A DNA stretch of 64,000 nt, taken from contig JADJOO010000007.1 of NCBI GenBank assembly GCA_016713725.1, positions 124,001 through 188,000 on the forward strand, read 5' to 3'. Below, in pieces: positions 54,872-63,571 of the stretch (positions within the stretch are counted from its first letter, which is position 1; every line of letters starts with the position of its first letter). This stretch comes from Pseudomonadota bacterium. Its GTDB lineage: Bacteria > Pseudomonadota > Gammaproteobacteria > Steroidobacterales > Steroidobacteraceae. The position numbers and the translations under genes are program-made. The notes under the pieces are model-generated. The model had not been told where the DNA came from. It did no database searches and saw only the letters and a list, made by a program, of their open reading frames with translations.

Positions 54872-55948
54872 ATGCATCTCGGCCGCACGACACTCTCCAA
54901 GTTCCTGATCCAGCAGCTCGAAGGCATCGAGGGCTCGCGCGACCTGGGGGCGCTGCTCATCGACGTCGCCGCGGCGGTCAAGACGATCTCGTCGATGGCG
55001 GCGAAGGGCGCGCTCGGCGGCTACCTCGGCAAGGCCGGCACGGAAAACGTGCAGGGCGAACAGCAGGTGAAGCTCGACGTGGCCTCGAACGACGTGATCC
55101 TGAAGAGCTGCGACTGGGGCGGCCTGGTCGCGGGCATGGCGTCCGAAGAGCTCGACGATCCGTACCCGATCCCGGCCGAGTACCCGCGCGGCCGCTTCCT
55201 GCTGGTCTTCGACCCGCTCGACGGTTCGTCGAACGCGGACGTCAACGTGTCGGTCGGCACGATCTTCTCGATCCTGCGTCACGACAGGAAGGAAGCGCCG
55301 AAAGTCGAGGACTTCCTGCAGAAAGGCATCGAGCAGGTGGCCGCCGGCTACGCGATCTACGGCCCGTCGACGATGCTGGTCATCACGGTCGGCAAGGGCA
55401 CGCACGGTTTCACGCTCGACCGCGAAGTCGGCAATTTCATCCTGACGCATCCCAACCTGCGCATTCCCGAGGACACCAGCGAGTTCGCGATCAACACCAG
55501 CAACGCGCGGTTCTGGGAGATCCCAGTGCATCGCTACGTCACGGAGTGCCAGGACGGCAAGGCGGGCGAGCGCGGCCGCGATTTCAACATGCGCTGGATC
55601 GCGTCGATGGTGGCCGAGGTGCATCGCATCCTGGTGCGCGGCGGCGTGTTCATGTATCCGCGCGACACCCGCGATCCGGAAAAGCCCGGGCGCCTGCGAC
55701 TGATGTACGAGGCCAGCCCGATCAGCTTCCTGGTGGAGCAGGCGGGCGGCGCCGCATCGACCGGTCGCCAACGCCTGATGGAACTGCTGCCGCACCAGCT
55801 GCACCAGCGCGTGCCGGTGATCCTGGGCTCGAAGAACGAAGTGGAGCGCATCGTGCGTTACCACTGGGAGCACGACAAAGGCATCGACCGTCGCTATTCG
55901 TCGCCGCTGTTCAACGAGCGGTCGCTGTTCCGGCCGAGCGCGAACTGA
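54872..55948 (+). CDS. fbp: Fructose-1,6-bisphosphatase class I
   Basis: Removes phosphate from fructose 1,6-bisphosphate (and probably sedoheptulose 1,7-bisphosphate) in the regeneration phase of the Calvin cycle; 358 residues. Seen: QVKLDVASNDVILKS, the metal site FDPLDGSSNADVNVSVG, ATYGPST-like AIYGPSTMLV and the substrate segment GGVFMYPRD, LRLMYEASPISFLVEQAGG. Position in the operon, 22 bp after cbbX, supports a dedicated Calvin-cycle enzyme rather than the gluconeogenic copy. Confidence 0.96.
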   Translation: MHLGRTTLSKFLIQQLEGIEGSRDLGALLIDVAAAVKTISSMAAKGALGGYLGKAGTENVQGEQQVKLDVASNDVILKSCDWGGLVAGMASEELDDPYPIPAEYPRGRFLLVFDPLDGSSNADVNVSVGTIFSILRHDRKEAPKVEDFLQKGIEQVAAGYAIYGPSTMLVITVGKGTHGFTLDREVGNFILTHPNLRIPEDTSEFAINTSNARFWEIPVHRYVTECQDGKAGERGRDFNMRWIASMVAEVHRILVRGGVFMYPRDTRDPEKPGRLRLMYEASPISFLVEQAGGAASTGRQRLMELLPHQLHQRVPVILGSKNEVERIVRYHWEHDKGIDRRYSSPLFNERSLFRPSAN

Positions 55949-56011
55949 CGACGCGCGGACTGAACGCAGACGACGACACCACGACCGAACAACTCTCCTG
56001 CGAGCACGCAC

Positions 56012-56884
56012 ATGTCCACCAAGCATCCCGTCATCGCCGTCACCGGTTCCTCGGGCGCGGGCACCAGCACCGTCATGAAGAGCTTCGCGCACATCTTCCG
56101 GCGCGAGGGCATCAAGGCACAGGTGATCGAGGGCGACTCGTTTCATCGCTACAACCGTGTCGAGATGCGCGCGCGCGTGAAAGCGGCCGACGCGGGCGAA
56201 GGGCCGCAGATCAGCCACTTCGGGCCGGAATCGAACCTGCTGGCCGACCTTGCAACGGCGTTCGAGACCTATGGCACCACGGGCAGCGGCAAGGTCCGTC
56301 GCTACGTGCACGATGAAGGCGAGGCGAAGGAACTCGGCAGCGCACCCGGCACCTTCACCGAGTGGCAGCCCATGGCGGACGGCAGCGACCTGCTGTTCTA
56401 CGAAGGCCTGCACGGTGGTTACGTCGGTCCGGACGCGGACGTGGCGAAGCACGTGGACCTGCTGATCGGCGTCGTGCCGATCATCAACCTCGAGTGGATC
56501 CAGAAGCTGCACCGCGACAAGACGCATCGCGGCTACAGCCAGGACGCGGTGGTCGACACGATCCTGCGCCGCATGCCCGATTACGTGAACCACATCTGCC
56601 CGCAGTTCAGCCGCACGCACGTGAACTTCCAACGCGTGCCGACGGTGGACACCAGCAATCCGTTCATCGCCAAGGACATCCCCAGCGCCGACGAATCGAT
56701 GGTGATCATCCGCTTCTCTAACCCGAAGGGCATCGACTTCCCGTACCTGATGTCGATGCTCGACGAGTCGTGGATGTCCCGGCCGAACAACATCGTGGTG
56801 CCGGGCGGCAAGATGGGACTGGCGATGCAGCTGATCCTGACGCCGCTGATCCTGCGGCTGATGGATCGCAAGCGCCGGGCGTGA
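56012..56884 (+). CDS. prkB: Phosphoribulokinase
   Basis: Makes ribulose 1,5-bisphosphate from ribulose 5-phosphate and ATP, the step that supplies RuBisCO; 290 residues, the proteobacterial octameric type. Seen: P-loop VTGSSGAGTSTV, catalytic Asp region IEGDSFHRYNR, LFYEGLHGGYVGPDADVAKHVDLLIGV and the substrate-binding HRDKTHRGYS. It closes the cbb operon, 63 bp after fbp. Together with cbbL, cbbS and fbp it makes CO2 fixation by this organism very likely. Confidence 0.97.
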   Translation: MSTKHPVIAVTGSSGAGTSTVMKSFAHIFRREGIKAQVIEGDSFHRYNRVEMRARVKAADAGEGPQISHFGPESNLLADLATAFETYGTTGSGKVRRYVHDEGEAKELGSAPGTFTEWQPMADGSDLLFYEGLHGGYVGPDADVAKHVDLLIGVVPIINLEWIQKLHRDKTHRGYSQDAVVDTILRRMPDYVNHICPQFSRTHVNFQRVPTVDTSNPFIAKDIPSADESMVIIRFSNPKGIDFPYLMSMLDESWMSRPNNIVVPGGKMGLAMQLILTPLILRLMDRKRRA

Positions 56885-56919
56885 CTCTTGCTGCCCTTCC
56901 CGCGTTGGTGGGTGGGCGT

Positions 56920-57457
56920 TCAGGGCTCCAAGTCAGCAGTGAACCCGATGCCACGACTGGTGCCTGACGAGTCGGGCATCAGGTTTCGAATCGCAGTCAG
57001 TATCGCGGCGATGGCGTCGTCATGATCACGGTATTTCTTCTCGAGCTCGTCCAGCTGACGGGTCAGTGCCGCATTCGATTCGAGAAGTCTCCTCAGTTGC
57101 ACGAAAGCGCGCACGATGAACACGCTCATTTCAACCGCTCGAGCGCTGTTCAGGACCGTTGCCGCCATCAGTGCACCATGCTCCGTGAAAGCAAGAGGTG
57201 TCTGGCGCAGATTCCGGTGCTTTGAACCGGTCACCAATTGACCGGTTCAGCGAACCCACTTCAGCGGTGGTCAGGCGAAGAAGAAAGTCCGGGGGAAACC
57301 GAGCAGAGTTACGTTTGACGGCCTGGTTCAAGGCTTTGGTGGGAACTCCGTACAGTGCGGCCAATTCGGCGTCGAGCAGCACGCGCTGGCCGCGCACAAC
57401 GACGATCGACTGTGTGACTTTCCCTATCTCGTTCGTGTCGTCTGCTTTGATGTTCAT
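56920..57457 (-). pseudogene. ORF6N/KilA-N-type protein, one frameshift
   Basis: Phage-related DNA-binding protein of about 179 residues. The N-terminal ORF6N domain is clear (VVVRGQRVLLDAELAALYGV, then LNQAVKRNSARFPPDF). From about 57237 the next frame carries TGSKHRNLRQTPLAFTEHGALMAATVL and a C-terminal coiled coil (LRRLLESNAALTRQLDELEKKYRDHD). The break falls at 57225-57240. Full-length homologues are common on phage and genomic islands, often as antirepressors. It separates the cbb operon from the cbbY-like gene. Confidence 0.8.
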
Positions 57458-57577
57458 GGCGAACTGGATTCCTCGGCGATCGCTGCGCCGGGAAATCTAT
57501 AGCGCGCGTGACCAGCTGTGGCCCGGCTGATTTGCGATGGATTGACGGAGTTTTATGTTGGTTGCCGAGAAACTCGA

Positions 57578-58331
57578 ATGCTAGAGGCCATCCTCTGGGA
57601 CGTCGACGGCACGCTCGCTGAAACCGAGCGCGACGGACACCGCGTGGCCTTCAACGCCGCGTTCGACGAACTCGACATTCCGTGGCACTGGAGCGAGCAG
57701 CGCTACGGCGAACTGCTGCGCGTCGCCGGAGGTTTCGAACGACTGCTGTTCGACATGGAGTCGCAGCCGCTCGCGCCGGTCGCACAGGAAGCACGCAACG
57801 CGCTCGCCAGGCGCATCCATGTGCTCAAGAACCAACGCTACACGGAACGCGTAGCGAGTGGTGCGTTGCCTCTGCGCCCTGGGCGTGCGCGAGTTGTTCG
57901 ACGAATGCCAGGCGTCTGGCATCCACATGGCGGTCGTCACCACGACGAGCCACGGCAACGTCGCTGCACTGCTCGGCGCGCACCTTGGTCCGCGATGGCT
58001 AGACCGCTTCGCCGCCGTGGTGTGCGCGGAAGACGCGCCGGTCAAGAAGCCCGATCCGCAGGCGTATCGACTCGTGCTCGAGCGCTTGCAGCTGCGGTCC
58101 GAGCAGACGGTTGCGATCGAAGATTCGGCCATGGGGCTGGCAGCGGCGACCGCAGCCGGAATCCCCGTCGTCATCACGCGCAGCCGGTATTTCCCAGATG
58201 ACCCCGTGCCGGGTGCGCTGGCGGTCGGGCCGTCGCTTGGCACGCGTGCGGGCTGGTCCCCCGGTCTGGATGGCAAGCCGGGCAGGGTGGGGTTGGCCGA
58301 CATCCGCCACTGGCGCGAAACCCGCGGCTGA
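57578..58331 (+). pseudogene. cbbY: HAD-family phosphatase, CbbY-like, one frameshift
   Basis: Haloacid-dehalogenase-type sugar phosphatase, about 251 residues when repaired. It starts AILWDVDGTLAETERDGHRVAFN (catalytic DxD), with the helical cap following, then motif II VVTTTSH and motif III/IV KKPDPQAY, VAIEDSAMGLAAA. After ALPLR the second half is in the +1 frame (PGVRELFDEC); an extra T at 57878-57881 explains this. CbbY destroys xylulose 1,5-bisphosphate, an inhibitor of red-type RuBisCO, and its genes lie with cbb genes, as here. The ATG at 57578 puts motif I at the N-terminus. Confidence 0.8.
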
Positions 58332-58399
58332 TGTTGTAGTCTTCCTTCCTTTGACGGTTCCCGGACCCTGTCGGGGACGACATGGAGTGAGGACTGATC

Positions 58400-58666
58400 A
58401 TGGCCACTGGATGGGCCGGCGACGGCGCCGTGCAACAGCAGATCGACGACAGCATCGAGGACGCGATCAAGCGCGCCCGCGCCCAGTTGCCGAGCGGGCC
58501 GAGCCTGAGTCACTGCGAGGAATGCGGCGAAGAAATTCCCGAGCCGCGACGGCTGGCGATGCCCGGCGTGCGCTTGTGCGTTGCGTGCCAGGAAGAACGG
58601 GACCAGGACCAGGGGGCGGCCAGCCTCTACAACCGTCGCGGCAGCAAGGACAGCCAGTTGCGCTGA
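58400..58666 (+). CDS. DksA/TraR-family zinc-finger protein, YbiI-like
   Basis: A short 88-residue member of the DksA/TraR family. It has the four-Cys zinc site CEECG and CVACQEE separated by the usual PEPRRLAMPGVRL segment, but only a short N-terminal helix instead of the long coiled coil of DksA. Such small forms may bind RNA polymerase near the secondary channel. It lies alone, with the fused antitoxin-toxin gene convergent 3 bp after its stop. Confidence 0.88.
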   Translation: MATGWAGDGAVQQQIDDSIEDAIKRARAQLPSGPSLSHCEECGEEIPEPRRLAMPGVRLCVACQEERDQDQGAASLYNRRGSKDSQLR

Positions 58667-58669
58667 AGG

Positions 58670-59320
58670 TCAGCTGCTCTTCAGAAGTTCGAACGTGTCG
58701 AGCTTCGCTGCCTTGCGATCGAAGGTGGCGGTACGGCTGCAGTCCGCTGTGCGGTTGGTCCGCCCGATCAGGCAGTCAGCAAAATCCGCCGGCCCAGCCC
58801 TGTATTCGACCAGAGCCGCCGCAACGTCCGTCGATGACTCGATCTGCAGCTGGATCGTCTCCATGATCCGTTCGATCGCATCCGCGATCTGATGCCTCGA
58901 GTAGCCGTAGCCTGCTGCGAGCGTCCAGGCGATCTCCGCCAGCACGATGTTCGACACGAACCCGGGATCGCCCGATGTGCAGCGGTCGCGTATGAAGTTA
59001 CGTGCAGCCGAGGTCTGCCTGGGGTCGTCGGCCACGATCAGCCGGACCAGGACATTCGTATCAATCCCGATCATGACGCGAGAACTTTCGGCGACCGCTC
59101 GAGCGATGGCCTCGTCCATTTCCTCGATGGTCAACGCCCGCTTTGGTTTCGGCAGAATGCCGACGAGTTCGCTGATATCCCGCTTGGCAGGCAAGAGTCT
59201 CACGCGGCCGTCTGCCTCGACGAGAAACCGGATGCGGTCGCCGGGCTTGAGCCCGAGCTTCATCCGCACGTCCTTTGGCACCGTGATCTGTCCCTTGCTC
59301 GTCATCTTTGCTTCGCTCAT
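58670..59320 (-). CDS. AbrB-type antitoxin and PIN toxin in one reading frame
   Basis: A single 216-residue frame that joins what are normally two genes. Residues 1-~80 are an AbrB/SpoVT swapped-hairpin antitoxin (MTSKGQITVPKDVRMKLGLK, then RIRFLVEADGRVRLLP) with its toxin-binding tail (LTIEEMDEAIARAVAES); residues ~84-216 are a VapC-type PIN nuclease (IGIDTNVLVRLIVADD, VLAEIAWTL, AGPADFADCLIG). In ordinary systems the antitoxin stops where the toxin ATG begins, and here the -1 frame at 59073-59085 offers just such an ending (HDRD stop). So it may be a genuine fusion or the result of a one-base error. A palindrome upstream could be the autoregulatory site. Confidence 0.8.
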   Translation of the reverse strand: MSEAKMTSKGQITVPKDVRMKLGLKPGDRIRFLVEADGRVRLLPAKRDISELVGILPKPKRALTIEEMDEAIARAVAESSRVMIGIDTNVLVRLIVADDPRQTSAARNFIRDRCTSGDPGFVSNIVLAEIAWTLAAGYGYSRHQIADAIERIMETIQLQIESSTDVAAALVEYRAGPADFADCLIGRTNRTADCSRTATFDRKAAKLDTFELLKSS

Positions 59321-59343
59321 GACGCCTTACCAAAATCAACATT

Positions 59344-59360
59344 CCTTACCCAGTGTAAGG
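59344..59360. promoter_or_regulatory. Likely autoregulatory operator of the AbrB-PIN locus
   Basis: CCTTAC-CCAGT-GTAAGG, an exact 6-bp inverted repeat 24 bp before the start codon, with another half-site (CCTTAC) at 59325. Such paired sites are typical for AbrB-type antitoxin repression of its own operon. Confidence 0.6.
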
Positions 59361-59463
59361 CGAAATTGGGTTGGGCGGGTTCCCGGCCATTCCAGTTCAT
59401 GTCGAATGCGGCTGCATCACGCCAATTTCGCGGATTCATCGAGCTTTGGCGCCACCGCTGTCC

Positions 59464-59492
59464 TTGACGGAGGGAGAGCCCTCGGGTCTAAT
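59464..59492 (+). promoter_or_regulatory. Sigma-70 promoter of tRNA-Phe
   Basis: TTGACG and TCTAAT are 17 bp apart, 43 bp before the tRNA. A hairpin (GAGAGCCC / GGGCTCTC, 59474-59503) overlaps the spacer and start region; its meaning is unclear. Confidence 0.7.
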
Positions 59493-59534
59493 TTCGGGCT
59501 CTCTGCAGGCCGGCCCCTCGCCGGAACCCACCGT

Positions 59535-59610
59535 GGCCAGGTAGCTCAGTTGGTAGAGCAGCGGATTGAAAATCCGCGTGTCGATGGTTCGATTCCGTCC
59601 CTGGCCACCA
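59535..59610 (+). tRNA. tRNA-Phe (anticodon GAA)
   Basis: A 76-nt cloverleaf with the acceptor stem GGCCAGG paired to CCTGGCC, D-loop AGCTCAGTTGGTAGAGC, anticodon stem GCGGA/TCCGC with GAA at 59568-59570, T-loop GGTTCGATTCC and encoded ACCA end. The preceding promoter agrees. tRNA-Phe 3' ends are common insertion points for genomic islands, and a restriction system follows. Confidence 0.97.
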
Positions 59611-60202
59611 CTTCCAAGTGTTTGATTTTCAACGAGTTTTCGGGCATCACCCGCGGACTATCTGCGCCCGGATGGGACCGACTCGCGGACTATCGGAAAC
59701 TGGGCCATTCGATGCTCCCGGGCAGGCCGGCGGGGCTGGCGCTCTGGGAACCTGGGAAGCTGGCGGCCTGCGGGGGCGGGTCGACGGAGCGTCCCGGCGG
59801 GGCCCGAAGTTGCACCGGAGTGGGCGCGGGTGCGACGCGCGGGGGCGGGGCATGGCGGGCCTCATGGGCGAACCCGGCGGGGCGGAGGCGGGGAGAGGGA
59901 AGTGCGCTCGATGTGGGCGAGAATTCCCATCGATGAGGTTTCGCGGGTGAGGCGAGGCCGCCGGCGGCTTCACGGCGTGCGCCTCCAGATTTTCCAATAC
60001 CCTCCTGACGGGCCTTCTCGCATTAATGGGCAGCGGCAGACGGTCAATCAGCATTCAGGATGCACCACGCTCGGGGAAAGTCCGATCTGGCCGTTGCGAT
60101 CTTTCGTGCTGTTAGGCAAGCGCCACTGACGCGATACTGAGCGACCGGTTGGCAGACACCCAGGATGTAGCTTGGGCGTAGGAGACGACGTGGGCCGAAG
60201 GT
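59611..60202. other. Region without a recognisable gene downstream of tRNA-Phe
   Basis: 592 bp. The first 80 bp contain two copies of CGCGGACTATC about 35 bp apart; 59710-59920 is extremely G-rich on the plus strand; after 60000 the composition becomes more AT-rich. Open frames here lack any family features. No integrase gene or copy of the tRNA 3' end is seen. Confidence 0.5.
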
Positions 60203-60901
60203 GTGTTGGTGTTCGAGGGAATGAAGGTTGGGGTACTCCTGAGACCTGACGATCGACGGGTGAATCCGGATCAATCAATTCAAGGCTCATCCTTTCCACG
60301 CCTACAACGTTCTCCCATTTGGCTGCGCATCGCAAATGATCAGCTACTTGCTGAACGAGCATGTGACGCAATCAAAGTTCGGTGGGGGACCAACGACGAA
60401 GTTAATCGTGAACTCTTAGTTGCAGAGCTGGAGCCATCACTTCAGATCTTTGTGGCCTGTGGGATCGCGCTCGACGCTTTATATGATCAACTGCGCGAAT
60501 TCGCCAAGCTCACCCAAGCCGACATCCAGAGCTGGAAGGACAATGGAACAGCGCGAGATAGGCAAATTGCTGAAGTCATACGGCGAGTGTACAAACTTGA
60601 TGCGCACGCCACGGGTCAGTTCAAGCAGAACATTTCGGAGATTTTAAAGTATCGAGATATGGCGGTTCATCCGTCCCTTGAGCTGAAGCAGGCCTGCAGT
60701 CGCCCCGATATCCCTGTCGGCGTCGACTGGAAATTTTCCGCGTACAAGTACTCCAATGCAGCAAGATGCTTCAAATCCACTATGGAAATGCTTCTGCATC
60801 TGCACGAGCGGAAGAGCGGGATAAGCGACGTTGATCAACAGATGGCAAACGTCGTGAAAGCGTTGGTGCAGCTGAAGGTCGTAACTTGGAATGCTAGTTG
60901 A
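60203..60901 (+). CDS. Hypothetical protein with a possible HEPN RNase motif
   Basis: Protein of up to 232 residues that I do not recognise as a named family. It is mostly helical, with a segment KYRDMAVHPSLEL that holds an R-x4-H pattern as in HEPN ribonucleases, preceded by a long helix (FKQNISEILKYR). HEPN proteins are frequent in anti-phage and toxin systems, and the next gene is a type I restriction enzyme. Codon use is more AT-rich than in the genes to the left. The start is uncertain: GTG at 60203 or ATG at 60221. Confidence 0.55.
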   Translation: MLVFEGMKVGVLLRPDDRRVNPDQSIQGSSFPRLQRSPIWLRIANDQLLAERACDAIKVRWGTNDEVNRELLVAELEPSLQIFVACGIALDALYDQLREFAKLTQADIQSWKDNGTARDRQIAEVIRRVYKLDAHATGQFKQNISEILKYRDMAVHPSLELKQACSRPDIPVGVDWKFSAYKYSNAARCFKSTMEMLLHLHERKSGISDVDQQMANVVKALVQLKVVTWNAS

Positions 60902-61025
60902 CGTGCTCTGTCCAAGCATTCCTCGCGGATCACCCAACACATGCTTTTAGGCAGCACGTTCAAGGCAAAGCGCCTGAAGCGTGATGTTACGCCGCTTGAC
61001 CGCTATCGGTAGAATCGCACCCTGA

Positions 61026-63563
61026 ATGCCCGGTAAAGAAGCCACCGCTCGCATCAAGATCAATAAGTTGCTCGAAGCGGCTGGCTGGCGCTTCTTCCAG
61101 GAAGGCGACGCGCCCGCGAACATCCGCCTTGAGCCCAGCGTCACGATCAAGTCGAGCGATCTGGAGGCACTTGGCACCAACTTCGAAAAGAGCTCCAAAG
61201 GGTTCGTGGACTCTCCTGTTGCTCGACGCCAAGGGGTTTCCCCCTCGTCCTCGAAGCCAAGGCCGAAGATAGAAACCCGCTCATCGGCAAAGAGCAAGCG
61301 CGCAAATACACTGTCGCAAAACTGCCGCTTCGTCATCCTATCCAACGGCAACCTGCATTACTTCTGGGACCTCGAACGCGGTAGCCCGTACGTCATCACC
61401 TCGTTTCCGACGCCGGACTCGGTCACCGGTTACCAGAAGGTCACGCCCAATCCGCAGCGACTGATCGAAGAGCGGGTCGGCGCGGACTACATCGTTCTCA
61501 CCCAGCGCCCGAACTACCAATCGGAGGCCGGCTGGCGGAACGAAGCGGAGCGCCCCGGTTACATTCAGGCCAACAAGCTGCGTTTCTTTCGGCCCTATCA
61601 GCTCAAGGCCATCCACCGCCTTCAGGCCGCAGTCGGCGACGGCAAGGACCGCTTCCTATTCGAGATGGCCACCGGCACAGGCAAAACGCTGACCGCCGCC
61701 GCCGTCATCAAGCTGTTTCTCCGCTCCGGCAACGTGCGGCGTGTGCTGTTCCTGGTCGATCGCCTTGAGTTGGAGGACCAAGCCAAGAAGGCCTTCGCAG
61801 CGGTGCTGTCCGCCGACTTCCAGACGGTGATCTATAAGGAAAGCCGCGACGACTGGCGACGCGCCGAAATCGTTGTCACCACCGTGCAATCCCTGCTCTT
61901 CAACAACAAGTACCAGAAGCTGTTCTCGCCGACCGACTTCGATCTCGTCATCTCCGACGAAGCGCACCGCTCGATCGGTGGCAACGCCCGCGCCGTGTTC
62001 GACTACTTCATCGGCTACAAGCTGGGCCTCACCGCCACGCCGCGCGACTACCTGCGCCGGTTCGACAGCTCAAAGCCGGGCACCCGCGACCCGCGCGAGG
62101 CCGAGCGCCGCCTGCTGCTCGACACCTACCGCACCTTCGGCTGCGAGAACAGCCAGCCGACCTTCCGTTACTCCCTGCTCGATGGCGTGAAGGAAGGCTT
62201 CCTGATCAACCCGACCGTGGTGGACGCCCGCACCGAGGTCACCACCACGCTGCTTTCCGAAGCGGGCTTCGTCGTCTCGTTTACCGATGACACCGGCGAG
62301 GATCAGCAGCAGGCCTTCAAGCAACGAGAGTTCGAGAAGCGGTTCTTCGCGGACACCACCAACCAGCTCCTGTGCAAGACGTTTCTGGAAAACGCCCTGC
62401 GCGACCCGGTCAGCGGCGAAATCGGCAAAGCTATCGTCTTCGCCGTCAGCCAGAACCACGCTGCCAAGCTGGCGCAGATACTCAATCAGATGGCCGACCG
62501 CATGTTCCCCGGCAAGTACCAGTCCGACTTCGCCGTGCAGGTCACCTCGCAGATACCCGATGCCCAGCAGTTCACCATCAACTTCGCCAACAACAACCTG
62601 CTCGGCTCCGGCAACTTCATCCCCGCCTACAAGACCAGCAAGGCGCGTATCTGCGTGACGGTCGGAATGATGACCACCGGCTACGACTGCACCGACATCC
62701 TCAACCTCGGCCTCTTCCGCCCGATCTTTTCGCCGACCGACTTCATCCAGATCAAAGGCCGCGGCACACGCAAGCACGACTTCCGCGAGGTGCTGTTCGA
62801 CGACACGCTCAAGGAAGGCGTGCAACAGCCCATCAAGACCGCCTTCAAGCTCTTCGACTTCTTCGCCAACTGCGAATACTTCGAGGAAGAGTTCAACTAC
62901 GACGAAGTGCTGAAGCTCCCTCCGCCCAAAGGGCAGGGCAGCAACGACGGGGGCGGCCAAGGTCCCGTGGTCGTGGGCGGCACCTATGAGCACCTCGGCG
63001 CCGACATCCTGGCTTCGATGCGTGTCGAGCAGATCACGGCCGAGGGCATGAAGATCGACCGCATGTTCTTCGAGAAGTTCGAAGACGTTATCCGCGCCGA
63101 CGACACCGTCGCGTCCGCCGTTGAAGCCGGAGAGTGGGACCGCGTGATTGACTACGTGAACCGCGAAGTCTTCGACAAGCCCGAGGAGTACTACACCCTC
63201 GACAGGCTGCGCAAGGCCGCAGCCGTGGACCGTCGCGTGACGCTGCGAGAAATCCTGGAAAAGGTCTTCGGCCTTATCCCGCGCTTCAAGTCCAAGGATG
63301 AGTTGCTGGAAGAAGAGTTCTCCAAGTTCGTCGCCGACCGCGTGCCCGAGCCGCCCTCGGCCATCCCGGCCATCAAGACCTACTTCAAGGCCTACGTCAC
63401 CAGCAACCGGGTGCGCGACATCATCGACAGCAAGCAGTTCACCGATCTGGCGACCAACGCGTTCTTCACAACCCGTGATCTCAGAGCCGTGCCTCAGCAG
63501 TACCGCACGCTCGTCCCTGAATACATCAAGGACTACGTCTCCTTGAATCAGTTCGCTGCCTGA
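61026..63563 (+). CDS. hsdR: Type I restriction enzyme R subunit (HsdR), nuclease motif hidden by two frameshifts
   Basis: Motor and nuclease subunit of a type I restriction system, 845 residues. The helicase part is intact: QLKAIHRLQ, Walker A MATGTGKTLTAAA, DEAH-like SDEAHRSIG, GLTATP, IKGRGTRK, and the EcoEI-type C-terminal domain. Between about 61213 and 61318 the frame reads a Ser/Arg-rich stretch without family sense, while the +1 frame there gives LLLDAKGFPLVLEAKAEDRN, the PD-(D/E)xK nuclease motif, and GKEQARKYTVAK. One base gained and one lost restore the frame on each side. The translated protein would thus lack nuclease activity; a sequence error is the simpler view. HsdM follows after 8 bp. 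Confidence 0.92.
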   Translation: MPGKEATARIKINKLLEAAGWRFFQEGDAPANIRLEPSVTIKSSDLEALGTNFEKSSKGFVDSPVARRQGVSPSSSKPRPKIETRSSAKSKRANTLSQNCRFVILSNGNLHYFWDLERGSPYVITSFPTPDSVTGYQKVTPNPQRLIEERVGADYIVLTQRPNYQSEAGWRNEAERPGYIQANKLRFFRPYQLKAIHRLQAAVGDGKDRFLFEMATGTGKTLTAAAVIKLFLRSGNVRRVLFLVDRLELEDQAKKAFAAVLSADFQTVIYKESRDDWRRAEIVVTTVQSLLFNNKYQKLFSPTDFDLVISDEAHRSIGGNARAVFDYFIGYKLGLTATPRDYLRRFDSSKPGTRDPREAERRLLLDTYRTFGCENSQPTFRYSLLDGVKEGFLINPTVVDARTEVTTTLLSEAGFVVSFTDDTGEDQQQAFKQREFEKRFFADTTNQLLCKTFLENALRDPVSGEIGKAIVFAVSQNHAAKLAQILNQMADRMFPGKYQSDFAVQVTSQIPDAQQFTINFANNNLLGSGNFIPAYKTSKARICVTVGMMTTGYDCTDILNLGLFRPIFSPTDFIQIKGRGTRKHDFREVLFDDTLKEGVQQPIKTAFKLFDFFANCEYFEEEFNYDEVLKLPPPKGQGSNDGGGQGPVVVGGTYEHLGADILASMRVEQITAEGMKIDRMFFEKFEDVIRADDTVASAVEAGEWDRVIDYVNREVFDKPEEYYTLDRLRKAAAVDRRVTLREILEKVFGLIPRFKSKDELLEEEFSKFVADRVPEPPSAIPAIKTYFKAYVTSNRVRDIIDSKQFTDLATNAFFTTRDLRAVPQQYRTLVPEYIKDYVSLNQFAA

Positions 63564-63571
63564 AGGAACAT

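Noticed and set aside
59618..59950. G-rich open frame after tRNA-Phe as a gene
   Set aside because: Gly/Arg/Ala low complexity in very G-rich DNA, no ribosome site and no motif.
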